Notes: generated by a model not told the origin, from the sequence alone. Counted from the first letter of the stretch, positions 1 to 12,696 are shown. The stretch is 64,000 nt of DNA from Odiellus spinosus (GCA_963920705.1 OY987234.1:22525794-22589793), one strand, 5' to 3'. Made by a program: numbers and translations.

Positions 1-1438
1 TTGTGTTTGGGCATATTTGACCCGAATGGATTGTTTCATCAAATAGAAACAATAGACTCCAGGGTATCCCAATGTTATTACTCCCTTTTTATTAACAGAA
101 GCGCGTAGTTTGGTCTTGGACCTTAAATTTCAGTGAAATCGGTTTTGTCAAAGCTTGGATCTTAAATTTCATAATAATTTAGTTCTACGCTACAATCTCT
201 TTAAGAGATCTTATCAGTATTGAGCAAAAACTCCGTGGGAATAATCTGCGTGAATTAAACTATTATTCAACATATTTTTTATCACGATAACATCGTGTAA
301 TGAATAATGATAATATTGCTGACACGGTAATTGCGTTATTGATGATTTTGGGACGTTTTTACAATAGTTTTTTGTCAATTTAGGTAATTTTGGGTTTTTC
401 CCCCAAGGTAAAACTTACAAGTTAGTCTAAAGAGATGCTTTCACTACTCCTTTTTTATTTAATGTCTATGCGTTATATTTTTTAGTCACGCGTTTAAAAT
501 TTTACAACCCTTGGTAAAGATAAATTCAAACAAATGGTAGTTTTTTAGATGAAGTACATTCGCATAAAAGACCGCTCGAAAGTGACTGTGCCAGAATCAA
601 CTGTAGGCTCTACAATAGTCAGGCGCGGTTATAAAATATTTATTTTTACTCTTTCAATAATATTTTTCTATTAAATTCAACATCACTTTAATAATGACGT
701 AGGAGGGAAAGAATATTTTATAGATTCATGACGCAGCTTGTTAATTTCCAATAGACCATTAATACGCTTACGTAAACTAGACTGCCATTTCTATATCGAC
801 AATATACCTATCTGATTCTAAATTTTCCTCCAATTACATTTCGCCTTATTATCGATAATTGGACCGCTATAAATCATGAGAAGCTGACTTAAAATTTAGG
901 TCCTTAATTGGAGTCGTGATTCAAATTGTTTAAACACGTTTCACTGTAGTGAACGCTGAAACCTTTTTCTCAAATCGATTTGAAATAATTTTGAACCCGT
1001 TAGTGCGAACGTAGCTATGATGAAAAATTAAATTTATGTTATTTCACTTTCCCTTTGTACTTTTTTATTATTAAGTGGAATTTTCAGAGATTTACAAATC
1101 AAATGTTTTCCCAAGAATGCGTATTTTCTTTGTGGAAAAAGAGGTGGTTAGGGTATTAGTTTAAATGATGATTAATTATTACAATGACAGGACACTTAAA
1201 TAATTGGAGAAATGCTAGAGGGGAGGGTTTTGTTACGTTAGCGATCAAAAATTTACCAGAATTTGACCTAAATCATATCAGAATTAAAAGGAACTCTAAA
1301 GAATGGGTGTAATTAATTATATTGCGTAAGAACTATGAATTTCGGGTAAAATTGTTTGTTGCACTTAATCCAGTTTTGGAATTTAAGGGTAATATTTAAC
1401 AATGATTTACAGTGAAAATATCACTTAAAAATGCAACT
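1..1438. other. Gene-free AT-rich stretch
   Basis: No open reading frame of note, no tandem array and no clear inverted repeat were seen on either strand. The stretch is AT-rich with scattered short homopolymers and ends at the CAGGG terminus of the first gtcaggg transposon. Confidence 0.6.
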
Positions 1439-2140
1439 CAGGGTTGCTACAGGTCAGGGAAAACAGGGAAACGTCAGGGAATTTGAAAATTAACCAAAAA
1501 AGTCAGGGAATTTTAAGATATTTTAAAAAGTCAGGGAATTTTAAGATATTTTAAAAAGTCAGGGAATTTTAAGATATTTTAAAAAGTCGGGGAATTTTAA
1601 GATATTTTAAAAGGTCAGGGAATTTTAAGATATTTTAAAAAGTCAGGGAATTTTAAGATATTTTAAAAAGTCAGGTAATTTTAAGATATTTTAAAAGGTC
1701 AGGGAGTTTTAAGATATTTTAAAAGGTCAGGGAATTTTAAGATATTTTAAAAAGTCAGGGGGTTTTAAGATATTTTAAAAGGTCAGGGAGTTTTAAGATA
1801 TTTTAAAAAGTTAGGGAATTTTAAGATATTTTAAAAAGTCAGGGGGTTTTAAGATATTTTAAAAAGTCAGGGAGTTTTAGGATTTTCTAAAAAAGTCGGG
1901 GAGTTTTAGGATTTTCTAAAAAAGTCAGGGAGTTTTAGGATTTTCTAAAAAAGTCGGGGAATTTAAAGATCTTTCGAGAAGTAATGAAATTACAAATCAT
2001 AATCCGCCGAAAAGATTCTAAGCTGACGGCGTGTCAGTTGTATAGATTAGAACAAAGATACGCCTGCAACAAAGTTTGGCGAACGCGATTGTATAAAAAA
2101 TAAAAGCTTAAAAATTGTGTAGTATTAGCTGAAACTGTTT
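1439..2140 (+). mobile_element. gtcaggg transposon copy 1, 3'-truncated
   Basis: The left end reads CAGGGTTGCTACAGGTCAGG, matching the family end. It is followed by roughly 16 tandem units of about 28 bp (gtcagggaattttaagatat plus A/T-rich tail), then the family's unique tail containing AAAGATACGCCTGCAA and TTTGGCGAACGCGATT. The terminal part found in complete copies (GTCAGGGAAAAACCTGG ... GGCAACCCTG) is missing, so the copy is broken at its right end. It encodes nothing recognisable and is inferred to be non-autonomous. Confidence 0.85.
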
Positions 2141-3559
2141 TTAGAAAATGGTTAAGTACTAGTTGTTTGACCTTTAACCTTAAGTATGGGACGCCTGTTT
2201 CCTTTAATAAAGTCAAGGGTTTTGTGGGGGAGGGGGGTTTAATGGGGTCTAAATATATATATTTTTAATAAGAGGCACGCATGTCAAGCTTCAAAATTGT
2301 GTAAAATTTAATCTTGATTTTTTTTTTTTTTTTTTTTTTTTTTCCAACCCCGTAGTGCCCCTTTTCTTTAGTGCGAAATAAATTTCGTAATAAGCCTATT
2401 AGGGGCCTAATTTTGGGAGATGTACTAAACTGTGGAACACGAAGTGTTTTCCCTGGAAAGACAACACCTCTTTTAAGGCAATTCTTTTCATTTAAAAAAT
2501 AGTGGGCCCCATTTGTAATTTGTATTCTCGACAACCGGAGATTTCACTGAACGTAAAAATTTACAATTCAATGGGATTTGATATTAACTACTTTTTGGAT
2601 CTATGAGATTTAACATTATTTATCAATACGCCTCAGTTTTGGTTATGCTTTGAACTTATATCGAAACATCAACTTTAAATTTTTAAAGTGCAAGTAACAG
2701 GCCATCGAAAAAACATTCTGAGAATTTTTTTAAATCCCGATAGATTACGTTTTTAGTTATGAAAACGTTGTGAAATGAAAATATGCATTAATTTATGATT
2801 AATTTTAATTTAGTTCTTATTATTTTATTCAAAATTTAATTCTATGACATAATCCATATTTTGCCAAAAATAAAACTCGTGTCACTAGCCCTTTTAATTA
2901 TAACCAAATACTAAAGTTAATTTTACCTCGTGTTGGCAGCGCGAGTGAAACTATATCCCCCCGCTATCTTTAAGTCAAAAAACAATAGATATGACGGGTA
3001 ATATAGTTTTGAGCCCGCTGCCAACTAGAGATACACGCTGCTAATTTTATGGACAATGCATTTTTCGCTTGATTTTTCACTAAAGCGTAAGCTGTCATTA
3101 GATAAATGATATTCTATTATATTAGCCGTGTTTTTAATGGGCTTCCGAAATTCTTCGTTGGAGGGGTCTCTGGAAGATTCTATCCCCGATTATTTGCCAG
3201 ATTTATAGATAATTACATTCGAGGGAAGTTTGCCTAATTAGAATAGTTAAGGCGGATTGATACGTAACGTTAATGCTCGTAGGAAGAAAGTAGTCCTTGC
3301 CAACTCGCTCCACAAACACTATAGTATTGCAGCCTAAAATACAAAGGTTGTTGGCACCATGATTGCGAACCTGTATGAAAACTTTATTTTAAGGATGCAA
3401 CCAATTCATGGTTCAATAATTATCTGGTAATTTAATTTCTCCTGAAGCTCGTGCTTAATTTAGATTACTTTCTTTATTGGGTATTTGCATTGTGTCTTTT
3501 TATTCGGGGTAAATTTGTACTAATAGCTTATCTGACATATTTGGATGTTCGCTATTGGT
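2141..3559. other. Gene-free stretch with poly-T and two copies of the 60-bp dispersed motif
   Basis: A run of 26 T lies at 2318-2343. A minus-strand fragment of the dispersed GAGGCGTATTGATA motif lies near 2610-2650, and a plus copy (AAGGCGGATTGATACG) at 3246-3298. No gene is supported. Short open frames here are low-complexity. Confidence 0.5.
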
Positions 3560-4330
3560 CAATTAAATCGTGGTTAAATCTGTTTAAAATAGATTAAATT
3601 AAATTCTGTTTAAATGGGTTTAAACTAGATTAGATTAAATCGTGCTTAAAGCTTTTAAATTAAATTAAATCGTGCTTAAAGCGTTTAAATTAAATTAAAT
3701 CGTGCTTAAAGCTTTTAAATTAAATTAAATCGTGCTTAAAGCTTTTAAATTAAATTAAATCGTGCTTCAAGCTTTTAAATTAAATTCGTGCTTAAAGCGT
3801 TTAAATTAAATTAAATCGTGCTTAAAGCTTTTAAATTAAATTAAATCGTGCTTAAAGCTTTTAAATTAAATTAAATCGTGCTTCAAGCTTTTAAATTAAA
3901 TTAAATTCGTGCTTAAAGCGTTTAAATTAAATTAAATCGTGCTTAAAGCGTTTAAATTAAATTAAATCGTGCTTCAAGCGTTTAAATTAAATTAAATCGT
4001 GCTTAAAGCGTTTAAATTAAATTAAATCGTGCTTAAAGCTTTTAAATTAAATTAAATCGTGCTTAAAGCTTTTAAATTAAATTAAATCGTGCTTAAAGCT
4101 TTTAAATTAATTTAAATCGTGCTTAAAGCTTTTAAATTAATTTAAATCGTGCTTAAAGCTTTTAAATTAATTTAAATCGTGCTTAAAGCGTTTAAATTAA
4201 ATTAAATCGTGCTTAAAGCGTTTAGATTAAGTTAAATCGTGCTTAAAGCGTTTAAATTAATTTAAATCGTGCTTAAAGCGTTTAAATTAAATTAAATCTC
4301 GGTTAAATATATTATTTAAATCGCGCTTAA
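3560..4330 (+). repeat. 30-bp minisatellite (about 22 units)
   Basis: The unit is TTAAATTAAATCGTGCTTAA plus AGCTTTTAAA, period 30 bp. Variants GCTTTT, GCGTTT and CTTCAAGC mark individual units. In 3670-3920 a four-unit order (GCGTTT, GCTTTT, GCTTTT, CTTCAAGC) occurs twice, so blocks of units were copied together. Both edges decay into looser TTAAATCG-like sequence. No coding role is visible. Confidence 0.95.
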
Positions 4331-5320
4331 CTCCAATGTTTATGTCATTTCAAAACTTTCAATGCAATGAACTTTTAAATTTCTTGGAAATCAAAAATGT
4401 AAATTAAGGCGAGTTTATAAACAATATTGAAACCTGTGTGATGTTCCATTTAGTTATCTACAGTGAAATAACGTTTATACGGACAGGAAATATACACATT
4501 CCTAGAAAAACCAGACAAAAATTGGAGCACAACCTTATTTTTTTAATAATTCGGTTTGTAGAAATGAAAACAATGGAGATTAACTTTCCCCTTCACGATC
4601 GAGTGACGATAATTATTTAAAATTGCCCATTCTAATCTTTAAAATGGATTTATAATCAAATAACGAGGGATTAAGCACTCCGCGTAATCGGTGTACAAGC
4701 CTGATACCTTTGTCTGACTGTACTGAGTTCGTATTTATCATTACCTAAATCTGTAAAAAGTAGCTTAATTTATGTAAAAACCTGTGGCTTTAACTGTACT
4801 AAAGGTATTACGTAACTGAGTGCGTATTTAGCGTTACCAAAAGCTCTAATAAGTTGCCTAATAGCGTAATATATGAAAAACAGCGTGGGAATTAATTATT
4901 TTAAATTTTTGAAAATGAAATTAACGTGTTTTAGCGTGATATCAATATTACGAGGCCCGAATTGTTGCGTGTCTACTCTAAGTAAGGTCGAGAAGTACTG
5001 GTTTTGTCAAAACATATTTAACTACTTGTACACTTTTTCAAGTACTTGCCGCTTGACATAAAGAGTGGATTAATGGTTTAGATAATGCCATCTTGGGTAG
5101 AGGAGTGATTTTTGATATCAGTTTTTGGGTTTTTTTCAAAATACTACACTATTTTAAAAATTGTGGTTCTTAAAACTGAAAGGCAACATCTAAACTCTAC
5201 AATAATATTTGATTTAAATATAATCATTAAATTAAATGTAATTAAAGTTGTAATTCCTAATTACAACTTCTCTTTCTAATTGTTCCAATTAAACCAAATG
5301 TTTTCATTTGCTTTTTAAAA
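4331..5320. other. Gene-free stretch with a short hairpin
   Basis: Two short open frames (60 and 62 codons) have AT-driven composition and no family resemblance. A perfect 11-bp inverted repeat (AAGTTGTAATT / AATTACAACTT, 3-nt loop) sits at 5245-5269, just upstream of gtcaggg copy 2. Confidence 0.5.
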
Positions 5321-5690
5321 CTGGGTTGCCACGGGTCAGGGAAAACAGGGAGAAGTCAGGGAATTTGAAAATGAACCAAAAAAGTCAGGGAATTTATAGA
5401 TATTTTAAAAAGTCAGGGATTTTATAGATATTTTAAAAAGTTAGGGAATTTATAGATATTTTAAAAAGTCAGGGAATTTAAAGATCTTTCGAGAAGCCAG
5501 GAAATTACAATCATTATCCGCGGAAAAGATTCTCAGCTGACGGCGTGTCAGTTGTATAGATTAGAACAAAGATACGCCTGCAACAAAGTTTGGCAAACGC
5601 GATTATATAAAACAATAAAAGCTTAAAATTGTGTAGTATTAGTCGAAACGGTCAGGGAATAGTCAGGGAATTTGAATCTGAAAAAACTGT
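5321..5690 (+). mobile_element. gtcaggg transposon copy 2, short array
   Basis: The left end is CTGGGTTGCCACGGGTCAGG. Only about four internal 28-bp units follow, then the unique tail (CAGCTGACGGCGTGTCAG, AAAGATACGCCTGCAA) and the subterminal repeat GTCAGGGAATTTGAATCTG up to AAAAAACTGT. The final GGCAACCCTG is missing. Compared with copy 1 the tail is the same while the array is far shorter. Confidence 0.85.
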
Positions 5691-6306
5691 AAAAATATAT
5701 TTTTAGTCCTAAACACTGAGGTCATATCAAAAACCACTTCCTCTAGTTTCAAGACGACTTTAACTTAACCTTAAAATGTAAAGGCATAATGGATTAATTA
5801 CTTTTTACACGCTATACACTCGAAAGGTCGATTTTTTTTTTTTTTTTTCCCTCACAGTCGAAAACCAAATCTGTTGTATCTTCATTGACACTGCAATAAT
5901 TTCTAATATTTTTCAATTTTCTATACATTGGGCGCTAATTATAATTTTGACCCGGAAGTTCCGGTACCAGTTCACGAACCTTAAGATTGCGTAAACCTCA
6001 CTGTATTGTTAAAAACATCGCGAATTTCGTAGTGTTATTTTCGTTTGATTTGAATTTTAGATTTTATATGGCGAAAGTTGTTTTCACTATTGATTTTATT
6101 GCAACGTTCGTCGACGAGTCATTTGCGTCTAAAACGTTTATAAATGTTAATTTTATTTCTATTTAACCCTAATGGCAGACTGTATGGAAATTACCAAGAG
6201 ATTAGAATAGTTCTCCATAAAGAAAAATCAAGATAGGGTTATTTAAAAGTCTGGTTTTTATCTCAAATGCAATCAAAAACGAAATTAAAAAACTTGGAGC
6301 TAATAA
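5691..6306. other. Gene-free spacer
   Basis: AT-rich sequence with a 17-base T run at 5832-5848. No gene, array or inverted repeat was recognised. Confidence 0.5.
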
Positions 6307-6847
6307 CAGGGTTGCCACAGGTCAGGGAAAAGTCAGGGAATTTGTAAATGGACCAAAAAAGTCAGGGAATTTGAAAATGAACCAAAAAAGTCAGGGAATT
6401 TTAAGATATTTTAAAATGTCAGGGAAAAGTCAGGGAATTTTAAGATATTTTAAAATGTCAGGGAAAAGTCAGGGAATTTTAAGATATTTTAAAATGTCTG
6501 GGAAAAGTCAGGGAATTTTAAGATATTTTAAAATGTCAGTGAAAAATCGGGGAATTTAAAGATATTTTAAAATGTCAGGGAAAAGTCAGGGAATTTTAAG
6601 ATATTTTAAAATGTCAGGGAAAAATCGGGGAATTTAAAGATCTTTCAAGAAGCCAGAAAATTACAGTCAAGAAAATATTTGAAGCTAACTGTGTCAGTTG
6701 TGTAGATTAGAGCAGAGATACGCCTGCAAAAAGTTTGGCGAACGCAATTGCAAAATAATATAAAAATAAAAGGTTAAAATTTGGGTAGTCAGGGTAAAAC
6801 CTGGAAAAGTCAGGGAATTTCAATCTGAAAAAACTGTGCCAACCCTG
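6307..6847 (+). mobile_element. gtcaggg transposon copy 3, both ends present
   Basis: Starts CAGGGTTGCCACAGGTCAGG and ends ACTGTGCCAACCCTG, giving a terminal inverted repeat of about 14 bp. The interior has a 39-bp array (gtcagggaaaagtcagggaa plus ttttaagatattttaaaat), so a stretch of it reads open as a 13-residue repeat by period alone. The unique tail with ATACGCCTGCAA and TTTGGCGAACGC follows. No target-site duplication is evident in the flanks (ctaataa versus gtttctt). Superfamily not determined. Confidence 0.9.
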
Positions 6848-7384
6848 GTTTCTTGGCACGGTGATTCCAAGAATAATTTCAAAAGCTGTTTTTAGCTCGA
6901 CGTTTTCCTTTAAATATTTTTATCCAGGGGGCAACTCGTCTCTGATCTAAGTGTTATGGGTGTTTTGCAATGATCATTATCATTATGCGTCTACCTTTGC
7001 CAGTATAGGGAAAACCACGCTAGTTATTATTTTCAGACCGTGTAGACGCGATTGCGTGAATTTTGACCCTAAGGCTTTAATTTTAATAATTGTTCAATGT
7101 TTTAAATTACTCCGCGGTGTTTTCTGCCAAACACGTACGCGTGTTTTCTTTGTAGAAAAGCTAACAATGAAAAGCCACTCTCATGTAACACGTATTATAT
7201 ATAAATAATAATCATGTTTAGACCATAAACATTAAACGAGCTTACTTCAATTCTCGGAACTAGTTCGCAAAGTTTTCGTTTTAATTTTATGACGAGAAAC
7301 CGAAGCCTTTTTGAAATCGTCAGACTTTTAATTTATAGAATTGAGGGAAATTTATGGCTCTTTTGATTTTAAATATATTTGAGA
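6848..7384. other. Gene-free spacer
   Basis: Contains an 85-codon open frame (6951-7208) with no recognisable domain or composition signal; treated as chance. No repeats recognised. Confidence 0.4.
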
Positions 7385-8000
7385 TTTTAAATGATCATTT
7401 TGATCTTATAATTGTAGTGAATTTGATCTGATATCGATATATGTTTCGATGATCATTTTAATATGATATCTAGAGTGTATTTGAATGATTTTGATCTCAT
7501 ATCTGTAGGAGAATTTGAATATTATTTTGATCTGATATCTATAGGTGAATTGATTCTATTATCTGATATCTGTAGGCGAATTTTTCACTGTATAGAGAAA
7601 TCTAATAGTTTTTAAACAGTAGTGGAGTTTGATCATCAGTAGGGACATTTGATCATTTTTAATCTGCGCATTTGATCATTTTTAATCTGCGCATTTGATC
7701 ATTTTTAATCTGGTATCTGTAGGGACATTTGATCAATTTTAATCTGTTATCTATAGGGGCATTTGATCATTTTTGATCTGTTATCTATAGATCATTTGAT
7801 CAAATTTTAATCTGTTATCTATAGGGCATTTGATCAATTTTTAATCTGTTATCTATAGGGGCATTTGATCAATTTTAATCTGTTATCTGTAAGGGAATTT
7901 GATAATTTTAATCTTGTATCTGTATGGAGGTTTGATCATTTTTAATTTGGTATCTGTAGGGAAATTTGATCATTCTGGTATCTGTATATATCTGTAAATA
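7385..8000 (+). repeat. Diverged GATC-rich minisatellite (about 34 bp)
   Basis: Units follow the pattern TTTGATCATTTTTAATCTG then TTATCTATAGGGGCA, about 34 bp. A shorter 23-bp version (GCGCATTTGATCATTTTTAA) is repeated at 7660-7710. Units before 7600 are older and blurred. Almost every unit carries the palindrome TGATCA. Confidence 0.85.
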
Positions 8001-8960
8001 TTTTAGGGGAAACTAGACCTTTTTTCAGTTCGTCTTAGCCTTTTTTCTCCATAACCTTTAAACCGGAAGATTCTGTATAAGCATTGTACAGGCACGATTA
8101 CTACGCCAACACAACGAATATAGTAGCTACACTACATCCGGGGGGGCGGTGGCTAAAAACTGAGTATACATCAACCGCGCTGAAAATATAATGTTAAAAC
8201 ATCATTTAATATTATATAACGAGTGTTTTCAAATATTTCACGTTGTATAACGTCGAAATAAATCAGAGGGTCTACGCAATTGTTTTTTAATTTCGTTCGG
8301 TATATGAAATCTATTTCTCCTTGAAAACTGAAATCGTATACCATCCACGTGCTTCAACCTTGATATTTGCACTCCCAACAATTCCCAATTTAAATCAGAT
8401 ATAGTTACCAATCTTACGTAAAGCGTCAAATATTTTCTATTCCCACTTTGACTTGGCAGTACGCTCAAAGCGGAGGCTTCCCTTATTTTTACAACAATTT
8501 ATATACAGTAGAAATAAAAAGGTATCCGTTTTCTACGCTCTGTCAGCTCTGCCAAGTCAAGCTGCATGGGATTATAAGTACGTGAGATATAACACTTATA
8601 TTACGAGACTTGAAAACTTGTTTTCACAATGACTAATCCTTCTTAATTTAATTAGACCAGGTCATTTGAAACGAAACTCCAAATATATATTAGTTCCAAA
8701 TATCAAAATTTATCCATCAAAATCGATTATAACTAATCTGAAATTTTAAAGCCATTAAAACCGAGTTTGTAGTCAATTAAAGATTCGCGGACTCAAACGG
8801 ACTTAGGCCCGAATTAGGCTTAGCGTAAAATCAACCAAAGATAGCGTAAAAGTGGATTTTTTATCGGTAATAGCTATAATTATATCGATTTTGGCTTTGT
8901 AAAGTCATTTTATTGTACTTAATGTTAATTTATAGTTAAAATACTTAGAAATTATCTCGT
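8001..8960. other. Gene-free stretch
   Basis: A 76-codon open frame on the minus strand at 8238-8468 begins at TTG, not ATG, and shows no known domain. TTAGGCTTAGCG near 8813 matches a short motif also present in the TTAA-type elements. Nothing else is supported. Confidence 0.4.
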
Positions 8961-9383
8961 TTAAGTGACATTTTGATAACTAGTTAGGCTAACGTGAGTA
9001 AAAATTAATGTTTTTTCATTGGCTATTGAATTTCTCTTCAAAATTACCAAAAATACTATTTTTTTTTTTTGTAAATTATCGGCCTTAAAAACTTCTAGAC
9101 AGTTCTCGAACATAGATTTCCTTGTCACTTTAATTCTATTTTTGATAAAGCGATTAATAGAAGTTGCCAAATGGCCAAGAGGAAATGAACACGAGTCTGT
9201 ATAATCTAAAATACATAGAAAACAATATATAAAATGTTTGTTTTGGGTCGCTTTGAGGTAATTTTCATCGCTAAAAATATCGTATTTGAAAATGGGATTC
9301 GTATCTCGAAGGTTTAATCCGTCTATTGTTTTAAAAGCAATACAGCGAAAGGCGGGGTAAATGTGATAAGCCCAGAACGACAT
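8961..9383 (-). other. Unassigned 140-codon open reading frame
   Basis: This is the longest open frame in the window not made of tandem repeats. It starts at an ATG (MSFWAYHIYPAFRC...) and is rich in aromatic and cysteine residues in its first half and lysine later. A lysine tract comes from an 11-base T run at 9060-9070. I recognise no domain, signal peptide or splice context. In DNA this AT-rich, one frame of this length in 64 kb is not far from chance. It could be a decayed transposon or gene fragment. Function unknown. Confidence 0.15.
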
Positions 9384-10354
9384 AATTAAGCCGCTTTTTG
9401 TTAATTAATCTTTTTATCGCGTTGACGAGGGTATACGATAAGAGGGATTGTTAACTTAATTATAATTAATTTCTAAAATTAATTATACTTAATATAAATG
9501 TTTAAAATAATTATTAACCAATTAGAAACGTTAGAAAAGGCGGGAAAAATATCCATAATAATCTATATTTAAACATCATTTAAATTCTACGGAGCTGTTA
9601 TAAAATAACCTTGGAAAGGGATAAAAGAATCGTTAAAAAGCAGGCGTTTGTATCGAAGATATTGCCTTCTTTCAAGGTTGCTACAAAGTATGATTTTCTA
9701 TACTTTTTCCAACCTTGAAACTAACAAAAATAGCCGTTAAATAGAACCCGTTTCTACTGCAGATGTTGCCTTTTTTCAAGGTTGGGAGGAAGTCAGAATT
9801 TATTTTACCGTCTGACGATTTTGATGTCTTTTAAAGGTTATTTAATAACCGTGGCTAGTTCTGTTTAGTTCAGTTCAAACTGAATTATCATTACGTGGAA
9901 AGGTTGAGGTGTATCGCTGCACAAATCCAGATCTTATAAAGGAAACCCCTGTCAGCTCAGTTTGAATATTATAGACCCATCATGCAAGGCATGCCTCTAA
10001 TTATATATTGCCTGACGTCTTATAAGCTTAAATATTGATTAAACGCCTCTTAATACACCCATAGTTAATCCCTTATAATATCCTTAAACGAGCTAATAAG
10101 ATTAAATTTTGACACTTCTTGATTTGAAGCCCTGATTTCAAATGACTTAATTATTATAATATTATATTCAAAGGGGAAAGTTGAAAGGTTGTGAGTTTCA
10201 AACTTAACCAATAAGCTTTAAAGTGTTAGTGTTACGTAATTTTAAGACTGACTCCTAAGATCAACCCTAAAATATGACTCAATTTCTATTTGGAGTTCGT
10301 GAAAAACCCTTGGCAGCCTTAAAATAATAATTTTTAACCTAGTTTTTCCTAAAA
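9384..10354. other. Gene-free stretch with a short imperfect duplication
   Basis: Two similar segments at about 9650-9680 and 9760-9790 share GTTGCCTTTTTTCAAGGTTG-like sequence. A motif GTTCGTGAAAAACCCTTGG at 10296-10314 recurs near 38410 and, reversed, near 15190. No coding signal. Confidence 0.45.
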
Positions 10355-10883
10355 CAGGGTTCGTACACGACCTGGAAATCCTGGAAAAGTCAGGGAATTT
10401 GGAAATTGACCCAAAAAGTCAGGGAAAAGTCAGGGAATTTGGAAAGTGGCCCCAAAAAGTCAAGGAAAAGTCAGGGAATTTGGAAAGTGGCCCCAAAAAG
10501 TCAAGGAAAAGTCAGGGAATTTGGAAAGTGGCCCCAAAGGTCAGGGAAAAGTCAGGGAATTTGAAAATAGCCCAAATGGTCAGAAAAAATAAATATTTTA
10601 GTACGTGTCAAGGAACTGTTTATGATTGGTTTACCAATCAGTTGCAACGTAATTATTATAAACTGAAAATATTTGCCTAAAGATTCAAATTGTTTCTCAT
10701 ATTTTAAGTAAACTATCAGCTGACCCCGATGTCAAATAAAATGTGGGAATTGCCAGCAGCTCGCTCGTAAGAATATATTCGTGAAAAAAGTTTTAAAATT
10801 GGTCAGGGAAATTATTTAGAAATGGTCAGGGAAAACCTGGAAAAGTCAGGGAAATTAACTTCCAAAATTTTGTACGAACCCTG
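10355..10883 (+). mobile_element. gtcaggg-related transposon with CAGGGTTCGTAC ends
   Basis: Terminal inverted repeats CAGGGTTCGTACA / TGTACGAACCCTG (13 bp) bound the element. The flanks show a possible 5-bp duplication TAAAA at 10350-10354 and 10884-10888, which is low complexity. The interior has about four units of 42 bp (GGTCAGGGAAAAGTCAGGGA plus ATTTGGAAAGTGGCCCC) and ends with GTCAGGGAAAACCTGGAAAA before the right end. The subterminal motif is shared with the CAGGGTTGCC copies while the extreme ends differ, so this is a sister subfamily. Confidence 0.88.
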
Positions 10884-11419
10884 TAAAAATCGGCTGAATT
10901 CTATTTAATTTATGGTCGACATAAAATGACGTGATACTACACCTTTAGATAACGAGACTAATCAACCCTTTAAACACATACTATTTTATGGTGAAAACCT
11001 GATTCCAATATTTTACTAGGTATTTGTATATAATAGCAAAATTGAACTAATTAGCGCCTCGAGATAGTCGTGCGAAATTTCGAAATATTTCTTTTAAAAC
11101 ACTTTTAATAATAGGTTTGACAGTTTTTATCAGTTCTTTTTAATTTTATGTAATTAGAAAACTTCAAATATTATCAATCATATTTGGGCTGATTACTAAA
11201 CTATATTGATATAGTTATGCTATCCAATTAATGTCCCCTAAAATATTAACTTAATTATTGGGAAACCAGTATTTGATTTTTCGATCTTAACGATTTCTCG
11301 CCCAATTTTTATTTGTATTTCATTCAACTGGGTAATTAGAACTTTGTTAATTATATAGTTTGGGAATAATTATTTAAAATTTCGTGTCAAATATTGACGT
11401 AATATGGAAATTGTTCTGG
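10884..11419. other. Gene-free spacer
   Basis: AT-rich sequence between a transposon and a minisatellite; no gene, array or hairpin recognised. Confidence 0.5.
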
Positions 11420-12075
11420 GGGTTTAAGTTAATATTAAACTAATATGACAGGAATTAGTTAATTTATTTAAATATTCAACTAATATATCGGGAATTAGTT
11501 AAAAAATTAAAATATTCAACTAATATGACGGGAATTAGTTAATAAATTAAAATATTCAACTAATATATCGGGAATTAGTTAATAAATGAAAATATTCAAC
11601 TAATATGACGAATTAGATAAAAAATTAAAATATTCAACTAATATGACGGGAATTAGTTAAAAAATTAAAATATTCAACTAATATGACGGGAATTAGTTAA
11701 TAAATTAAAATATTCAACTAATATATCAGGAATTAGTTAATAAATTAAAATATTCAACTAATATATCAGGAATTAGTTATTAAATTAAAATATTCAACTA
11801 ATATGACGGGAATTAGTTAAAAAATTAAAATATTCAACTAATATGACGGGAATTAGTTAATAAATTAAAATATTCAACTAATATATCAGGAATTAGTTAA
11901 TAAATTAAAATATTCAACTAATATATCAGGAATTAGTTATTAAATTAAAATATTCAACTAATATGACGGGAATTAGTTAATAAATTAAAATATTCAACTA
12001 ATATGACGGGAATTAGTTAATAAATTAAAATATTCAACTAATATGACTGGAATTAGTTAATTAACTAATGTGTCA
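11420..12075 (+). repeat. 40-bp minisatellite (about 16 units) with higher-order structure
   Basis: The unit is GGGAATTAGTTAATAAATTA plus AAATATTCAACTAATATGAC. Diagnostic variants are GACGGG or ATCAGG before AATTAGTT, and AAAAAATT, AATAAATT or TATTAAATT after it. From about 11640 to 11960 a four-unit block of 160 bp occurs twice in the same order. One unit near 11605 has lost bases (GACGAATTAGAT). Confidence 0.95.
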
Positions 12076-12151
12076 GTAAGATATTAAAAAAAAATTTGAA
12101 GTAATATCAGGGAAAAGTTGATAAATTTGAACTAAAATGACAGGTGGAAGT

Positions 12152-12225
12152 TAATATTATAATATAATATAATAATAATATAATATAATAATATAATACA
12201 ATAATAATATAATATAATATAATAT
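12152..12225. repeat. AT microsatellite
   Basis: Uninterrupted mixture of TAATA and ATAAT steps with no G and only one C. It directly follows the decayed end of the 40-bp array. Confidence 0.9.
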
Positions 12226-12556
12226 TTTGGAGGAGTTTAAAAAATTTAAAAATAATTCTTTCTTAACAAATTTGCATATTACTTAAAGATGCAACCTATA
12301 ATTATATATTTAAATCGTTTCATTTTGCCTTTAAGCGTATATGGTCTGAGGTAAAAACGTGGTAAAAAAGGTTCCAATCTAGTTCTTCAATATGGAGCTG
12401 AAATGGGTGTTGTTATATTCGAGTTTTGTAATATATTGAATAAGAAAAACTGGTAATGTCAAAAAGTATCTAATCCCCTAACAATTATTTAATCAATAAT
12501 AACTGGGTCAAACGTCTCTCTCCCGCCGTGATACCGACAATTTATCTTTGGGCTTT

Positions 12557-12588
<32 letters not shown>

Positions 12589-12696
12589 AAAAAAAACTAG
12601 AACTTCCAATAAATTTTATTAAGAAAATATACCTTCTTATATTATTAAATCCAATTCACTCTCTAGCGAAAGGGGTTTTAATTTTTACCTCAGAAA
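12226..12696. other. Gene-free spacer with a 26-base A run
   Basis: A run of 26 A lies at 12559-12584. A 94-codon open frame starting near 12528 runs through this poly-A and into the next transposon, and is therefore rejected as a gene. Confidence 0.55.

Noticed and set aside
6371-6559. KSQGILRYFKMSG repeat frame
   Set aside because: 39-bp units inside a gtcaggg transposon; no independent coding evidence.
2318-12584. Poly-T at 2318 and poly-A at 12559 as retroposon tails
   Set aside because: No flanking target duplication or upstream SINE/LINE body found; many homopolymers occur here.
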